In this document: positions 26,371 to 39,001 of the stretch, one piece after another | Layout: each line of letters starts with the position of its first letter | Position numbering within the stretch: position 1 is the first letter of the stretch | Assembly: GCA_012932295.1 (NCBI GenBank) | Contig: JAAONU010000002.1 | Coordinates: 38,127,521 to 38,191,520 of the forward strand | Direction of reading: 5' to 3' | Source of the DNA: Cyclina sinensis | Lineage: Eukaryota; Mollusca; Bivalvia; Venerida; Veneridae | Length of the DNA stretch: 64,000 nt | Translations under genes and position numbers: made by a program | The notes under the pieces: model-generated | What the model was told of the DNA's origin: nothing | What the model saw: the letters and a program-made list of their open reading frames with translations, nothing else | The model's database searches: none

Positions 26371-28560
26371 GATATACAGATCCAGGAGTGTCTCTGGTAT
26401 TGGTTGTCTTCTATCTCTTGCTCTATCATCCAAAACTTAGCTAACGTCAGGAACGTCCGTCTTATGGTCAGTCGGTACCAACGATAAACAAACTCAGATT
26501 AAATAGGTTGGCATAGACTAAATCTCGAAGACCAAACAACTTTCATGTCAATTTTATCAGTGTAAACTGTTAAAAAAAAGTCAATATGCGCAATTTAATT
26601 CAAATGTGATTCAATGATTGCTTTCGAAATACTTAAAACATCATATGGAATGATTCAAGGATATTTTTATTTGTTTCTTAAAATAATTTCCTGAAATTCC
26701 TCTAAACTTTTCGAGTCAAGGTAACAGGTTCTTTTGATTGGCATATAAGACACCAAACAGTCTGGTTAGAACTTATTTTATGACTTTATACACCATACAT
26801 TCTCTAAAGATCTGATTAAAAATTTCATTTCTGTAGTAAATGTGAATAAAAGAAACTGGCTGCTCTGTTTGACTTATCTATTTTATTGCGTATGAAATTC
26901 TGTTAAACGAATTGCCAGACTGCCAGAAACAATCGGTGCGTATTTCTCTCAAGATACCTTACAGAACACCACTGAGATTTTGTTAAAAATCAAATCACTC
27001 CTTGTGTATTAGAAAACAGTGATTTAAGAAAAAGTTGCATTCAGTATTACAGCCCCTAGCAACCTGCAGAGTTACTTCCCCTACCGTAACGATAGATGCT
27101 TGTATTGCAAGCTGTTTTTCACGAACTCTGTTAAAAAGAATAGTTCAAGGAATTAAGATTTCCTTAAGTAAAATTATACATACGTATACCGTGCCGTCAT
27201 CGCCGAGGTGTAAAAATAAGTAACAAGTTTTAATAGCTCAATGTCAAGGTCATTCTTTGCTAGATACCTGGGTGTTTCTTCTGGCTTACGGACATAGCAT
27301 GGCGCAAAAGCTGACACAAAAGGTGGCACGAAGCCTAGTTTGTTCACACCAACTATGATCCAAAATAAACAGAAACCGCTTTGGTCAAAGACGGACCTAC
27401 GCAAGACATTATCTCCTCGCCTTTATGGTCATTTATTGGCGTTGGTTTAAATCACCAAAAAGTTCTAATTCACAAGTTGACACACAATCGTTTTACACAG
27501 CATTGGCACAAGTATTAATCTCAGTATTATCTATGTCCAAATAAGACACAGATTAACCTACAGGCTCGACCCCTCAGCCTGGCTAAATCCGAAAGATTAT
27601 TAACTGGTTGTTAATCTATTAATCTTAAATGAGTCGGTATTAAATCACAATTTGTGACAAATGCCTCTTACAACACCGAAATATCTCGGTGCCACAGGTA
27701 TGAGGATCGACAAATCTCGACTTTTGTTCCTCACTTATTTATCGTTTTACAGCAGATTATAAAATGTTTTTGCTGTAATAAATAAAATAAAAACTTTTCA
27801 GCAAACGTCAGCATTTAAACTCTTGAATGATGAATTGCACGGTGGGAATTTATTTATAAGAAATGTTTTGATCATTCCATTACAGATGCATTTAGAATCA
27901 TTTTCAAACTCAAAGCTTTCAAGATAAGTGCAAATCATGCTGCAAGAAAGATTGCCGAAAAAGACCTAAATGCTCCTTGCACCTAAACCCTTAGCCACGT
28001 GTTTTGGAGATCGCAGTTTGAGGAATTTCGGTCTGTGAGTTGCACGTCGCTTTTCATCAACCAAAATTATGATTAACTGTCACAGTCAGGAAAAATGTCA
28101 GGTGTCAGTAAGCGATAGGAGAATGAAAACATAAGCGAGATCTGGAATCTAACACAAAATCAGTTTCAAGGTAAAAAAATTATCTCTAAGCAAGTCTTTT
28201 ACAAACCATATGCTAGCTATGAAGGTTATTTTTGAAACCATACATACCGGTGTACATGTACATGCTGAAAAGAGGTATTGGTCCTCTTGGTATAATTGTC
28301 ATCACACGAGTCTCACTGCGTTAGCTTTTATTTTGTTTTCTTACAAAAAAAATGGATCTGATCAGAATAGTCAAGAATTCAGCGTACATGATTTCAGAAA
28401 ACGGTTTTCTTGACCACCTTAATACTATTAATTTTCAAGAAAATCTAAGGGCATTGACAACAGGAACGTGTATCCCTCACTTAAAATGTCTGTAAAGATG
28501 TACGCTGCACAGCTTCGTGAGTTTCACACGGTGTCGAGCTGACGTGTAGCTGTACGTATA
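26371..28560. other. AT-rich sequence, nothing recognised
   Basis: No domain-bearing frame and no array. The last 70 bases, from about 28490, carry degraded fragments (GTACGCTGCAC, GTGTAGCTGTACG) that look like decayed edge copies of the 179-bp repeat that follows. Confidence 0.5.
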
Positions 28561-28950
28561 TCACGAGGTGTGAAGCTTTTGTACGTTTGAAGCTGTACAA
28601 CTGTACGTTTATCACAAAATGTGAAACTTAATATGTAGTTTTGAAGCTTAAGTAGAACTGTACGTTCAGTACAACTACACGTGCATCACAAGGTGGGAAT
28701 CTCATGTAGGTTTGAAGGGTAACTACAGCTGCACGCAAATCACGAGGTGTGAAGCTTCTGTAGGTTTAAGGCTGTACAACTTTACGTTTATCACAAAGTC
28801 TGAAGCTTGGTATGTAGTTTTGAAGCTTAAGTAGAACTGTACGTTCAGTACAACTACACGTGCATCACAAGGTGGGAATCTCATGTAGGTTTGAAGGGTA
28901 ACTACAGCTGCACGCAAATCACGAGGTGTGAAGCTTATGTATGTTTAAAG
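28561..28950. repeat. 179-bp tandem repeat, two full copies plus partial third
   Basis: Full copies start at 28561 and 28740 with TCACGAGGTGTGAAGCTT, and a third partial copy starts at 28919. Their second halves are virtually identical. Each 179-bp unit contains several shorter related segments of the form ATCACAAGGTG, GTAGTTTTGAAGC and AACTGTACGTT, so a subrepeat of about 40-60 bp was probably amplified first and then duplicated as a block. Confidence 0.9.
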
Positions 28951-31900
28951 CTTACGTTTTTAAATGATTTGAAGAGAAAAACAAGTTACGTGCACAAATT
29001 CTATCAAAGTTTACAGTTCAGTTGTAAATGGCATAAAGATGGTTTCCAGCGAGTTTTCCGATGTTTGTACTCATGCCCAAAAAGTAATTGATACTGTGCA
29101 CTGGTAATTAAGAAACCGCACGAGGCTGGACAAAGAAAATTATAGAAAACCTTTCAGCAAAACATAGAAATAGATGACAAAACAGAAGCTATTCTTATTT
29201 TGATATATTCTTATTGTCTCAAATGCGGTAGGGTTGCGTCCAAAATGTACGAATGTTACTATTCTTCATTAATACATGATATATATGCCGACATTTAAAA
29301 GAAACACTAAACAAAATGATATTTCATCGTGATTCAGTTTACAAGCCACACATAAGTATTGAAAATAAGTTAAATAACAAGTACTCCAAAGAAGATAATC
29401 CGATTAATTATGGAATGATTAATTGCGGTGGCGCAAAAAAGGACAATTATTAAGCCGATGACAGGGTCTGTAGTGGGGGTCTTTGTCCAAATCCTCAGTA
29501 TGACCACCTATCTTTAAACCATTATACTTCAATTTTTGGATCCTAACCACAAAAGTAAGGAAATTGCTTGTTGTCACGAGACCTCCAAAAAAGCGAATCG
29601 CTTTATCATTTGATACAGATAATGTACCATACTAGATAAGTTTACATTTAATGGGCAGGCTTTTTAATTGGTCATTGGGTTTTATTATAGTTTCGAAATT
29701 TGCCGGTAAAAAAGGTGACCGTTTGCTTCGGATGGCAAAGTGTTTTAAATGTGACTTGTTAGAAAATATAAGGCATCATGGATACACTTAATTTGAAAAT
29801 TTTAAAGAAATAAAATTAAGCATGTCAAATAATGTCGCGTAACGTAATTTATTTCCCGCCAAAAATCCGCCAGCTATGTGTTCATTTCCATTATGTTGGT
29901 CAACGTAGAAGAATTCAGAAAAAATGATACATGTTTTGCTTTAAACTGCATTTATTATCTAAGTTCATCAATTAGTCTTAGAAAAATAGTGTCATTTAGC
30001 TGTAAATCTATGTAACAGGACAACTGTGGTTATCTGTGCTTTTTAGGCTGTATACAAGGGAGACAATTTGTTACTGACTTTTGTATCACGTGAATCTGAC
30101 TTACCGAACTTCTACGTGAAACCACATCGACACTTTACAATTGACAGATCCATTATGAATCAGCATTAGAACTCAGTAATTGTGCAAATCTCGCGCACCT
30201 GTTGTCTATATCCGTCTGAGTTAATTGTCTATGGATCCGTCTGAGTTAATTTATCAACGGTATCGATTGCCCAAATGACCGACGCCCCTCAGAATTTAGT
30301 TGTTTTAGGTTGTGTGGGATAATGTGAGATACAGAAAGGATCCATTTGCAGAGACACCACTGTTTTTTCCCATGTTTAGTGTATAGCACTGATATATGAA
30401 CCTTGTCTAGAATATGGTGCGCGTCCAGCTTATTCTTACTTGCATTTACCCGATGGAAATAAAAATAACTTAATTCAAAAAATAGTTAAGATACATTCTA
30501 CAGTAATATCAGAAATTCCTGTTGAATGAATATACAAAATATAAAAGAAACCTAAAGTGCTATCACCACCGTCAGTTCCCATTTCATGTACATTCTGCCC
30601 CATGATTTTGAGAGATAAGCATTTGTTCGTGTTAGTTTCATTTTTTTTCCAATATAGCATTAGGAAATCGAAGTCAAATGTAAAATCAGTAAAAATCATT
30701 ATCTATGTACATACAGTTGTGCATAATAATTCTTTACGTTGTCCTCATTTGAAGAGCTTGGAACATTCAGCTAACTAACAATTATTACACGAAGGTATCA
30801 AGTCTTTTCAACCCATAGACGTTTCATCCCTAGTCATTTCTCCTCTAGTCGTTTCTTATCTATTCTTATGTACTGATAAAGTATGTGTGAAATGTTCTAG
30901 TGTTGCATTGATTGATATGATTGCTGAAAGTTGTGTGCAGTTGCAAAGTAAACAAATTTATGATGAGAAATACTCACTTCGTTACCAATAAAATACTTTA
31001 GAAATAAATAAGATGAATATTCCACTTGTTACTTAATTTTTTTCTGATTAAAATTTCATTATTTACTATATCATGTAATGCCACTTATTAATTAATGACT
31101 AAAAGCTTAGGGAAACTTAGCATTATGATATTAAAGAGGTGAACTCACTCTGATTAATATAAAACATAAACCATCGATAAATTCCTACATATCAACATCC
31201 CAAAATGCAAATGATATTATATTTGATTGATTTTTTTATCAGAAAATTTCATCTTTACAATGCAAATGATTCAAATTTATATGGGGGAGGTGGGGTGTGA
31301 AGCGTCAAGGGTTTAGGAACGTGAAATAACCATGGGCGAAATGTCCAGGGAATGAAACGACAAGTAATATTACATGAAACAATGCCTTTCCTCGATCTTA
31401 AAAAAACAACAATTACATACAGCCGCCGCGCTAACAAACATAATTAAATGAGCCATTTCATACAAAATTCTGCTTCATGTGTAAGCAATTCCCAAATTAC
31501 TACTAGCCAGCGCATATCAGTTACTTCCCTTTGTGATAGCAACGTCATTTGTTCCTTTGGCAATTTGAATCAATGGCCTACTGGAAATTTGTAAGTTAAA
31601 GCTATGTAAGTAGTCAAACTGAAATTTGAAAAAAGATCAATTTGCTCTAGAAGGAAAACAAACATTACCAATCGCTCTTCGTAACTTAGTTATTGAGGAA
31701 AAATTACTCCCATTGAATGACTGAGATAGGATAAAACGGCCCATACATAAACTAAATTTACAAATTTAGTTACTAGATCTAGAAAGTATTCATTCTCATC
31801 GAATACGTGGAATAATGTTACTTCTACTAGATTTAATTCTAGTTTATATGATATTTAAACATTTACTTTTTTGCAGTATTTATGATGACCATCATATATC

Positions 31901-32022
31901 TCGGTCATAATCCCGGGGTCATAATTAAGGTCCTCAAGTCTTATTTTACAAAAATTTTGTGATTCAGACAGAGTTATACTTTCTGGCGCTACTACTAGAT
32001 CATATTAGTTGAAATTGTTGCA
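28951..32022. other. AT-rich sequence, nothing recognised
   Basis: No recognisable gene. A small direct duplication with 25-bp period (TCCGTCTGAGTTAATT at 30211 and 30236) and a G-rich stretch at about 31279-31300 are the only local features. CpG is still frequent here compared with the sequence beyond about 34 kb. Confidence 0.5.
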
Positions 32023-33034
32023 ATAATTATATGGAATGTTATTTAGGGGGTAAAAATTACACAATTCCTGCTTACTGTTACAATTTACTCATTGACACTG
32101 CTCTTGTGCTTAAGGTATAGTCATCATGTATGCTGGCACCTTCACCAAGCTTGTTGACAATGATACAATGTTTGCTGGAAGTAACAATTTGTATGCTGTT
32201 TAGAACCTGATGTCTGTTTCATAATGTCATTTGGCTAGATGACAGTTTAATGTAGTGTAATGATGTATTTCAACATGCCGGGACTGTATATCAGCATTGA
32301 TATTTCAACATTGCTCTCTTACAGTGCTCCCAGAACAAAATACATGATGTGGCAACACAATATGTAAGATGTAATCAGTCATTAAGCAAGTTGAAAGTAA
32401 GCATAATGTCAGTTGCAAAATTGCACGTTACGTTTTGATACTGGGGGGCGTCCATTCGTAGTTTTCACGAAAGATAATGGAAATCTCCAGCCGATGACAA
32501 AATTTAATTAGCTGTTGCCTAAACCAATTCCCATCAGTTAAATTTCTATACTTATTCGGATATCCTTGATATGTTTTCGACAAATAATTATTCAAATTAC
32601 GGAAAACATGACTACTTGAACATAGCGCCCCTTGTTGTCAAAATGTGACATACAGTTTTTTTAATTGACATTATGCTTACTTCTATTTTACATAGTGCCT
32701 GATAACAGTTTCTATGTTGGTTGATCACTCCGTGTATTTTGTTCTTGGATGCATTACAAATGAACCAAGATAGCCAGGACATGATGAAACATACCATTAC
32801 ACTACATTGAACTGTCAGTCAAATGAAAATATGATATAGACATCAGGGTCTAAACTGCGTACTAGTTGTAATTTTCCAGCAAGCATGGTATTGTTGTCAA
32901 CAAGCGTGAAGAAACTGCCATAATGCATAATGACTGTGACCATAAGCTTTGTAGCAGTGAGTGTCAGTGAATAAAGTGTAACAGTAAGCAGGTATTGTGT
33001 AATTTTTTACTCAAATAACATTCCATATAATTAT
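32023..33034. repeat. 1-kb imperfect inverted repeat (long hairpin)
   Basis: The outer ends ATAATTATATGGAATG and CATTCCATATAATTAT are perfect complements. Moving inward, the left arm (32023 to about 32450) and right arm (about 32625-33034) keep matching, with scattered mismatches and small indels. Examples are CTTGTTGACAATGATAC against its counterpart near 32895, GATGTCTGTTTCATAATGTC near 32843, CAATGTAGTGTAATG-type sequence near 32795, and AGTAAGCATAATGTCA near 32675. By eye the arms are about three-quarters identical. The central 170 bp or so is unpaired. No frame of interest inside. A TA dinucleotide flanks the match on both sides, but the ends are themselves AT-rich, so a TA target duplication cannot be proven. 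It could be an old foldback MITE or a source of long hairpin RNA. Confidence 0.8.
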
Positions 33035-33992
33035 GTATAGAAATATACGTAAAAAGTCTTTAAGTCTATTTTGGCTCTCACTGCATGATAGTTTTGGACA
33101 TAGATAAAGCCATTGCAAGCTGTGAAAACCCACCCGATTGTTGCTGTTTAATTGTTTATAACGTAACATTTCTTAAATGGTGTTTAAACAGATGAGCAGC
33201 ATATGACAAATTTACAAGACAATTTGATATACATGCAGAGACAACGGTTCCATTTGCAGTTAAAATTTAGGCAAGGGAAGTAATTATTCCCTTACTGTAT
33301 TAAGGACTGGTTCATTTGTTCCCCTTGATTAAATATGCTAACAAACAATATTAGCAAACTCTGTCAAGCTGTAAGAAGTTCTGTTGGACATTTCAATGAT
33401 CATGTAATCACATGCATTTGCCTTACTGGAGATATATATGGGACACAATTCCAGGCATTTAAAATGATGATCAAACACTGGAATTGCCTTACACCTGGCA
33501 GGACTTGTGCTTTGATGATGGTAAAAAGGGATAAAAAGTATAAGAAGAGGTATCCGGCCTTGCCCTTAAAGTAGGGTTGACAATTTTATAAATTAGCAAT
33601 TGCCTTTATTTTACTTTTCTTTTCAGACCATGATGTACTAGTGAGGAGATACTGGTGAAAGTTTGGATGTCACATTGTAGCGTCAGCTTTGTTGTGACAG
33701 AAGTGAGAATTGTACATTGAATAGAATGTCGGAGTTTCTGCTGAATATTCTACATTTAAAGAGGAAATTAATAAATTGGTTGCCAGTGCAGGCTGGCAGG
33801 TTGTTAATTATTCATTATTATATCTAATTTCCTTCCATAGTGCCTTGAAAGCTGTCTAGATAATTAAAAAAAAAACAAAAAAACTATACAGTCTTTTGAG
33901 TTGGAATCTTCTTACAAGTTTGAAGGTTTCTTTTCAGAAGTTAACTGTGTATTTCTCTGTACAAAAAAAAGATATTCTACCAGTATATTTTT
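33035..33992. other. AT-rich sequence, nothing recognised
   Basis: Contains a 79-codon plus frame (33335-33574) without recognisable motif, a CTTTTCTTTTCAG tract near 33616-33628 that resembles a splice acceptor but has no supported exon, and a poly-A run near 33867. Confidence 0.45.
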
Positions 33993-34830
33993 GGCTCACC
34001 TGACCAGAGGTGAGATGAAGCTTTTAGTGTACTCTTTTGTCTATCGTCTGTTGTCCATCTGTCCAACTGTCATCCACAATTGAGTTCAAACAACATCTCC
34101 TGCTGTACCCTGGGCCAATTGCAATAAAACTTTACAAGAATGATCCCTGTTTGGTCCTCTTTCAAAATTATATGAAAATGGAACTCTAGTTGCCACAGCA
34201 ATTGAAAGAAAAAGCTTAAAAACTTTTCTTATCTGAAACCACAAAGCCTAGAGCTTAGATATTTTGTTTGTAGTATCATCTACCAAAATGTTACAAATCG
34301 TGGCTCTACGGTCAGAATTGGCCCCACCCGACAGAACACTTCATTTTGCATAGACTTTTTATAGGAAAACTTTTAAAATTCTTCTTGTCTGAAACCACAA
34401 GGCATAGAGTTTAGTATTTGGTTTGTAGTATCATCTAGTGAACCTCTATCAACATGGCCTGAAGGGGCGGGTCTTATTTTCCTTATATGTCTAAATAGCT
34501 TCTTCTAAGAAACTGCAGGTCCAGTTTGAAATTAGTTCAGAACAAATTTTCCTTGGGTGACATACTAGTATATAAATTGTGAAATTTAATGTGATCTATG
34601 ATGAACATGGCCACCAGTGACATGGCTTATTTTCCTTATCAATTCATGGGACAACTTTTATTGCAATTTATTGCAGTCTTTGAAAAACATAGCTTTAAAT
34701 TATATGGCATTCAGTTAAAAAAATCTAATCCAATAGGGGCGGGATTTATGACCACCATTATGACCCCAGGCCTCACATTGTTTGATAGTCTCTTTTCAGG
34801 TGAGCAACCCAGGGCCATTTGGTCATCATG
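33993..34830 (+). mobile_element. Dispersed element, GCTCACCTG family, degraded copy 1
   Basis: It starts GGCTCACCTGACCAGAGGTG after a T-run and ends near CAGGTGAGCAACCCAGGGCC. The start and end motifs are reverse complements (GCTCACCTG and CAGGTGAGC). The interior contains two related segments of the kind AACTTTTAAAATTCTTCTTG / TCTGAAACCACAAGGC / TAGTATCATCTA, which match the internal units of the larger copy at 56279. The usual CTCTTGTTT end is not intact here. A 91-codon frame (34598-34873) lies within it and is incidental. Non-autonomous; no enzyme encoded. Confidence 0.7.
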
Positions 34831-35448
34831 TGTATGCTATCCTGAACTCAATGTTACATGGTTCAGCCAATGAAAATAGTGCAAACTTCTGAACAGTTCT
34901 AATTGTTGAGCTGAGGTTGACATTTACCTTATGAATATGTATAAAGTCAGAAAAGATGCACAGCTGTTAAAAAATTGTTTCAGTTCTTTAAAACTTTTCA
35001 GAAGAATGAAGGTTTTGTGGAGGAAATTTTAGCATCTTAAGCTTGAGGTTGTGAGCTGAAATCCTGCAGAGCTTTTCCTAGTCCTTTGTATATTGCATAT
35101 ACAGGTAAGATAACTAGAAAGTAATATTTGAAAATACTTGTTTTTCAAAATAAGTTTTAACTTTTATCTTGCTGTTTATATTTGTGTTTGCCATTCTGAT
35201 CAGTGCAGACCATGAGTAATCTATGATACAAATATGAAGACTATCACTCCTGTTATGCTTGCATGTTGATCATTCACAAATTTTCAGTGAAAAGATATTC
35301 AAGGTTATGGAAACAACCAACAGAGAATTGTCAAGTATCAGATGCTACATGCATGAATTCTTTATTATTGGTTATTTCATGGAAATTGCTTCTTCAGTGT
35401 GTTCAGTATGTCTGTCTCCATTGTCAGAGACATGGTACATGTTAGATC
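34831..35448. other. Non-coding sequence, nothing recognised
   Basis: CpG becomes rare from this point onward. A segment near 35040-35085 (GAGGTTGTGAGCTGAAATCC) is faintly tRNA-like, but the A-box region is not identifiable. Confidence 0.4.
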
Positions 35449-35620
35449 TTAACCCTTACCCTGCTAGATATCACAAATGGACTTGTCTCTGACTCATTTT
35501 GTAGGAGTTTTAATGACTGATGATTGAATATTTCAGACCATGATTAGACTGATTTGCAAACATTTCAGACCATGATCAGACTGATTTTGGTCTGCACTGG
35601 TCACAGTGGTAGAAATGACT
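35449..35620 (+). repeat. Second degraded copy of the TTAACCCTTACC family
   Basis: It begins TTAACCCTTACCCTGCTAGA and continues with AAATGGACTTGTCTCTGACT, CAGACCATGATCAGACTG and TTGGTCTGCACTGGTCACAG, the same order as the copy at 19409. The right end is lost. A further scrap, GATGGTCTGCACTGGTTGCA, occurs near 52687. Confidence 0.55.
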
Positions 35621-36149
35621 ACCACAAACAGAATAATGGGACAGGTTTGTTTTGCAATTTAGACCTGTCTGCCTTTTTAATTACTTAATATGTTAGACCA
35701 AACATTTTGGGCCTGGATATATATTCTCATAATGTATGTCTGTGGTTGAAAGCAGACTGGTTCTGTCTGCATTATTTTGCAGATTCATTTTCACCTCTCA
35801 GTAAGTGTGATATGGATACTTCATGGGGGAATTTGGGGCTGTAGTGAGAAAGCCCCATTTCTTACAGCCTATATATCATTACATTTCCATATTAGGTCAC
35901 TGAAATAGGTTTAACTACAGTCTCCTTTACCACATATTACTGAGGTAGTGTTACACATTCTGTCAGTTTTACTTTATATCAAGCATATTTTTTGCATTTA
36001 TTTGTATTCATTGCAATGCAGATCTTTGCTGATGTATTAAAGATTCAGTTTTTACATTGTTTTATTATCAACTTTTTTTTTACTTTTTTCAGAATTTAAA
36101 TAAAATGATGCATGCTTCAGGAAAGCAGAAGAAAACAAGTTTGGCTATA

Positions 36150-37200
36150 CAGCAGATAAATTATGGCTAAGGTATACAAGAAATTTAATCAAAGCTTAGT
36201 GGTATATAGCAGTTAAATCATAGCAAAGTGCCTTACAGCAGTTAAATCATAGGAAAGTGCTATACAGCAGTTAAATCATAGCAAGCAAAGTGCTATACAG
36301 CAGTTAAATCATAGCAAGCAAAGTGCTATACAGCAGTTAAATCATAGGAAAGTGCTATACAGCAGTTAAATTATAGCAAGCAAAGTGCTATACAGCAGTT
36401 AAATCATAGCAAGCAAAGTGCCTTACAGCAGTTAAATCATAGGAAAGTGCTATACAGCAGTTAAATTATAGCAAGCAAAGTGCTATACAGCAGTTAAATC
36501 ATAGCAAGCAAAGTGCTATACAGCAGTTAAATTGTAGCAAAGTGCTATACAGCAGTTAAATTATAGCAAGCAAAGTGCTATACAGCAGTTAAATCATAGC
36601 AAAGTTCCTTACAGCAGTTAAATTATAGGAAAGTGCTATACAGCAGTTAAATTGTAGCAAAGTGCTATACAGCAGTTAAATTATAGCAAGCAAAGTGCTA
36701 TACAGCAGTTAAATCATAGCAAAGTGCCTTACAGCAGTTAAATTATAGCAAAGTGCTATACAGCAGTTAAATTGTAGCAAAGTGCTATACAGCAGTTAAA
36801 TCATAGCAAGCAAAGTGCTATACAGCAGTTAAATTGTAGCAAAGTGCTATACAGCAGTTAAATCATAGCAAGCAAAGTGCTATACAGCAGTTAAATCATA
36901 GTAAAGTGCTATACAGCAGTTAAATTATAGGAAAGTGCTATACAGCAGTTAAATTATAGGAAAGTGCTATACAGCAGTTAAATTATAGGAAAGTGCTATA
37001 CAGCAGTTAAATTATAGGAAAGTGCTATACAGCAGTTAAATTGTAGCAAAGTGCTATACAGCAGTTAAATTATAGCAAAGTGCCTTACAGCAGTTAAAAT
37101 GTAGCAAAGCATTTTACAGCAGTTAAATCATAGCAAAGTGCTATTCAGCAGTTAAATCATAGGAGAATGCTATACAGCAATTAAATTGTAGCAAAGTGCA
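36150..37200. repeat. 29/33-bp minisatellite, about 34 copies
   Basis: The core unit is AGCAAAGTGC-TATACAGCAG-TTAAATCAT (29 bp). A common variant has an extra AGCA before the AAGTGC (33 bp), and another has GGAAAGTGC. The variants are interspersed rather than sorted, except for a run of the GGAAAGTGC type at about 36930-37030, suggesting local block duplication. Edge copies are diverged. The unit carries stop codons and does not encode a protein repeat. Confidence 0.95.
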
Positions 37201-38279
37201 TTGTTCTTAGGAGAAAAGTTAAGTGCATTTGTTAGTTCTGACATTTTATGCATTTTGAAACATCATGGGGATGACATAGAGCCTGTGGTTTGAGTCTGCA
37301 GCTGAAGTAAGCAGAAAAACTTTGCAGAATGAAGTTTTTAATCAGAGAGATAATTGATAAGACAAGACTTTTCAAATTACAAAACAGATGCTGGAAAATG
37401 TTTATGTTGAATACAGGTTTTTTTTTTTATTGGTTGTGTAACAGACAGCACCAGATTTTAAAGTAAGAATTCAAATCATATATAATTTACTTAAAAATAT
37501 CAGTTATGTAGGCATTTGGTAGGGTATTCCTATAATTATAGCTAGCTTGACGTGTTGACACGAGGTAGGCTAGGTCAAGGTCTTATTTTGATGGCTCTTA
37601 GTTAGAACTCAACACAAGAAGCGCAATCATGGATGTCGGTTTCTCTGACAGGATTCAGACCTTTAGAGCTTTACTTTTTTTACACCAAAGACATTGTTTC
37701 ATGGCATTCAGAAGGGCAGCTGTTACATTAAACAATATTTGGTACTGTTGCATCAATTTAAGATGGCTTTGAAAGCAATTTGTCTATGCCAAGATGGTGT
37801 AAACTCGTTAGCTTATTGTATGGTAGTTTACTCGTCTGGAACTTTTATCAGTTAAATTTAAGTTTGACATGTATTTCAGGTAAGGCTTATGCTACTGATG
37901 TTCTTGTTTTCATAGACAAAGGATTATTATAGTGTGATTTGCTGGCTCTGGATGTGTTGTAGTGGATGGCAGCTGTTACTTCTCTGGATATGTCGAATGG
38001 TTTGATTAATACAGGGTAATAATTTGCTGTAAGTATAACAGTTAAAAAAGTGCTTCTGAAACAAAGGATAATGATGATAATTTTGGTAAGGGAAGTGTAC
38101 AGTACAGGCCTTTTCCTTTTAAATTGGAGATCTTAATATTTAGCATTTATCTGACTGAGTTTTATCTTTTTGTAGCCATTGTGTCCAAATTTTAATGAGT
38201 TCTTCCAAAAAAGGTTGTTTATATATGTGTATTATGAATAGCTTACAGAAAGAGATCCAATTTCAGAGAAACTAATTTT
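37201..38279. other. Non-coding sequence, nothing recognised
   Basis: AT-rich and CpG-poor. Poly-T tract near 37420. No repeat family or exon identified. Confidence 0.45.
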
Positions 38280-39001
38280 TATGCCCTCGAAGCAGGCATA
38301 TAGTTTTTGAACTGTCTATCCATCAGTCCATCCATCAGTCCTTTCGAAAACTTTAACATTGGCCATAACTTCCTATTTAGTAAGTGGATTTACCTCATAC
38401 TTGGTCACAACACCCCTTTGGACAAGACTTTCCCACTGACCTATATTTATTTGACCTTGACCCCTGAATGACCTTCATCTTGAAGTTCCAATTGTCCAAA
38501 AACTTTAACATTGGGATTAACTTCAATATTAATAGGTGGATTTATTTCATACTTGAACACAACACCCCTTTGGACAAGGCCTCCCCACTGATCTATATTT
38601 GTTTGACCTTGACCCCTGAATGACCTTCACCTTGAAGATCCTATTGTCCAAAAATGTTCACATTGGCCATAACTTCCACATTAGTAAGTGGATACATTTC
38701 ATACTTGGACACAATACCCCTTTGGACAAGACCTTCCCATGACCTGGCCTACATTTTTGTTTGACCTAGACCCCTGAATGACCTTCACCTTGAAGATCTA
38801 ATTGTCCAAAAACTTTAACATTTGACTATTACTTCCACATTAGTTAGTGGATATACTTAATACTTGGACACAACACCCCTTTAGACAACACCTTCCCACT
38901 GACTTATATATATTTGACCTTGACCCCTGTATGACTGGTCCTCAGCTCAAAGGTCAAAGCACCACTTTGGGGGCATAGTCATCACAGTGATAGTTCTTGT
39001 T
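38280..39001 (+). mobile_element. Tandem-repeat-bearing element, TATGCCC family, copy 1
   Basis: It begins TATGCCCTCGAAGCAGGCAT, which can fold into a small terminal hairpin, after a T-run. It ends GGGGGCATAGTCATCACAGT then AGTTCTTGTTT. Between lie four units of about 150-160 bp starting near 38347, 38498, 38648 and 38807. Each contains AACTTTAACATTGG, CACAACACCCCTTTGGACAA and TTGACCTTGACCCCTGAATG. The repeated TGACC half-sites are noteworthy. Known comparison: bivalves carry non-autonomous elements with internal satellite-like repeats, some linked to Helitron/Helentron transposons; placing this copy there is inference. Confidence 0.75.

Noticed and set aside
34598..34873. 91-codon frame with a hydrophobic look as a small protein gene
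   Set aside because: It lies inside the degraded GCTCACCTG-family element and extends past its end, so its codons come from repeat sequence.
36150..37200. CRISPR array
   Set aside because: The units are contiguous near-identical repeats without unique spacers, and the DNA is eukaryotic in character. It is a minisatellite.
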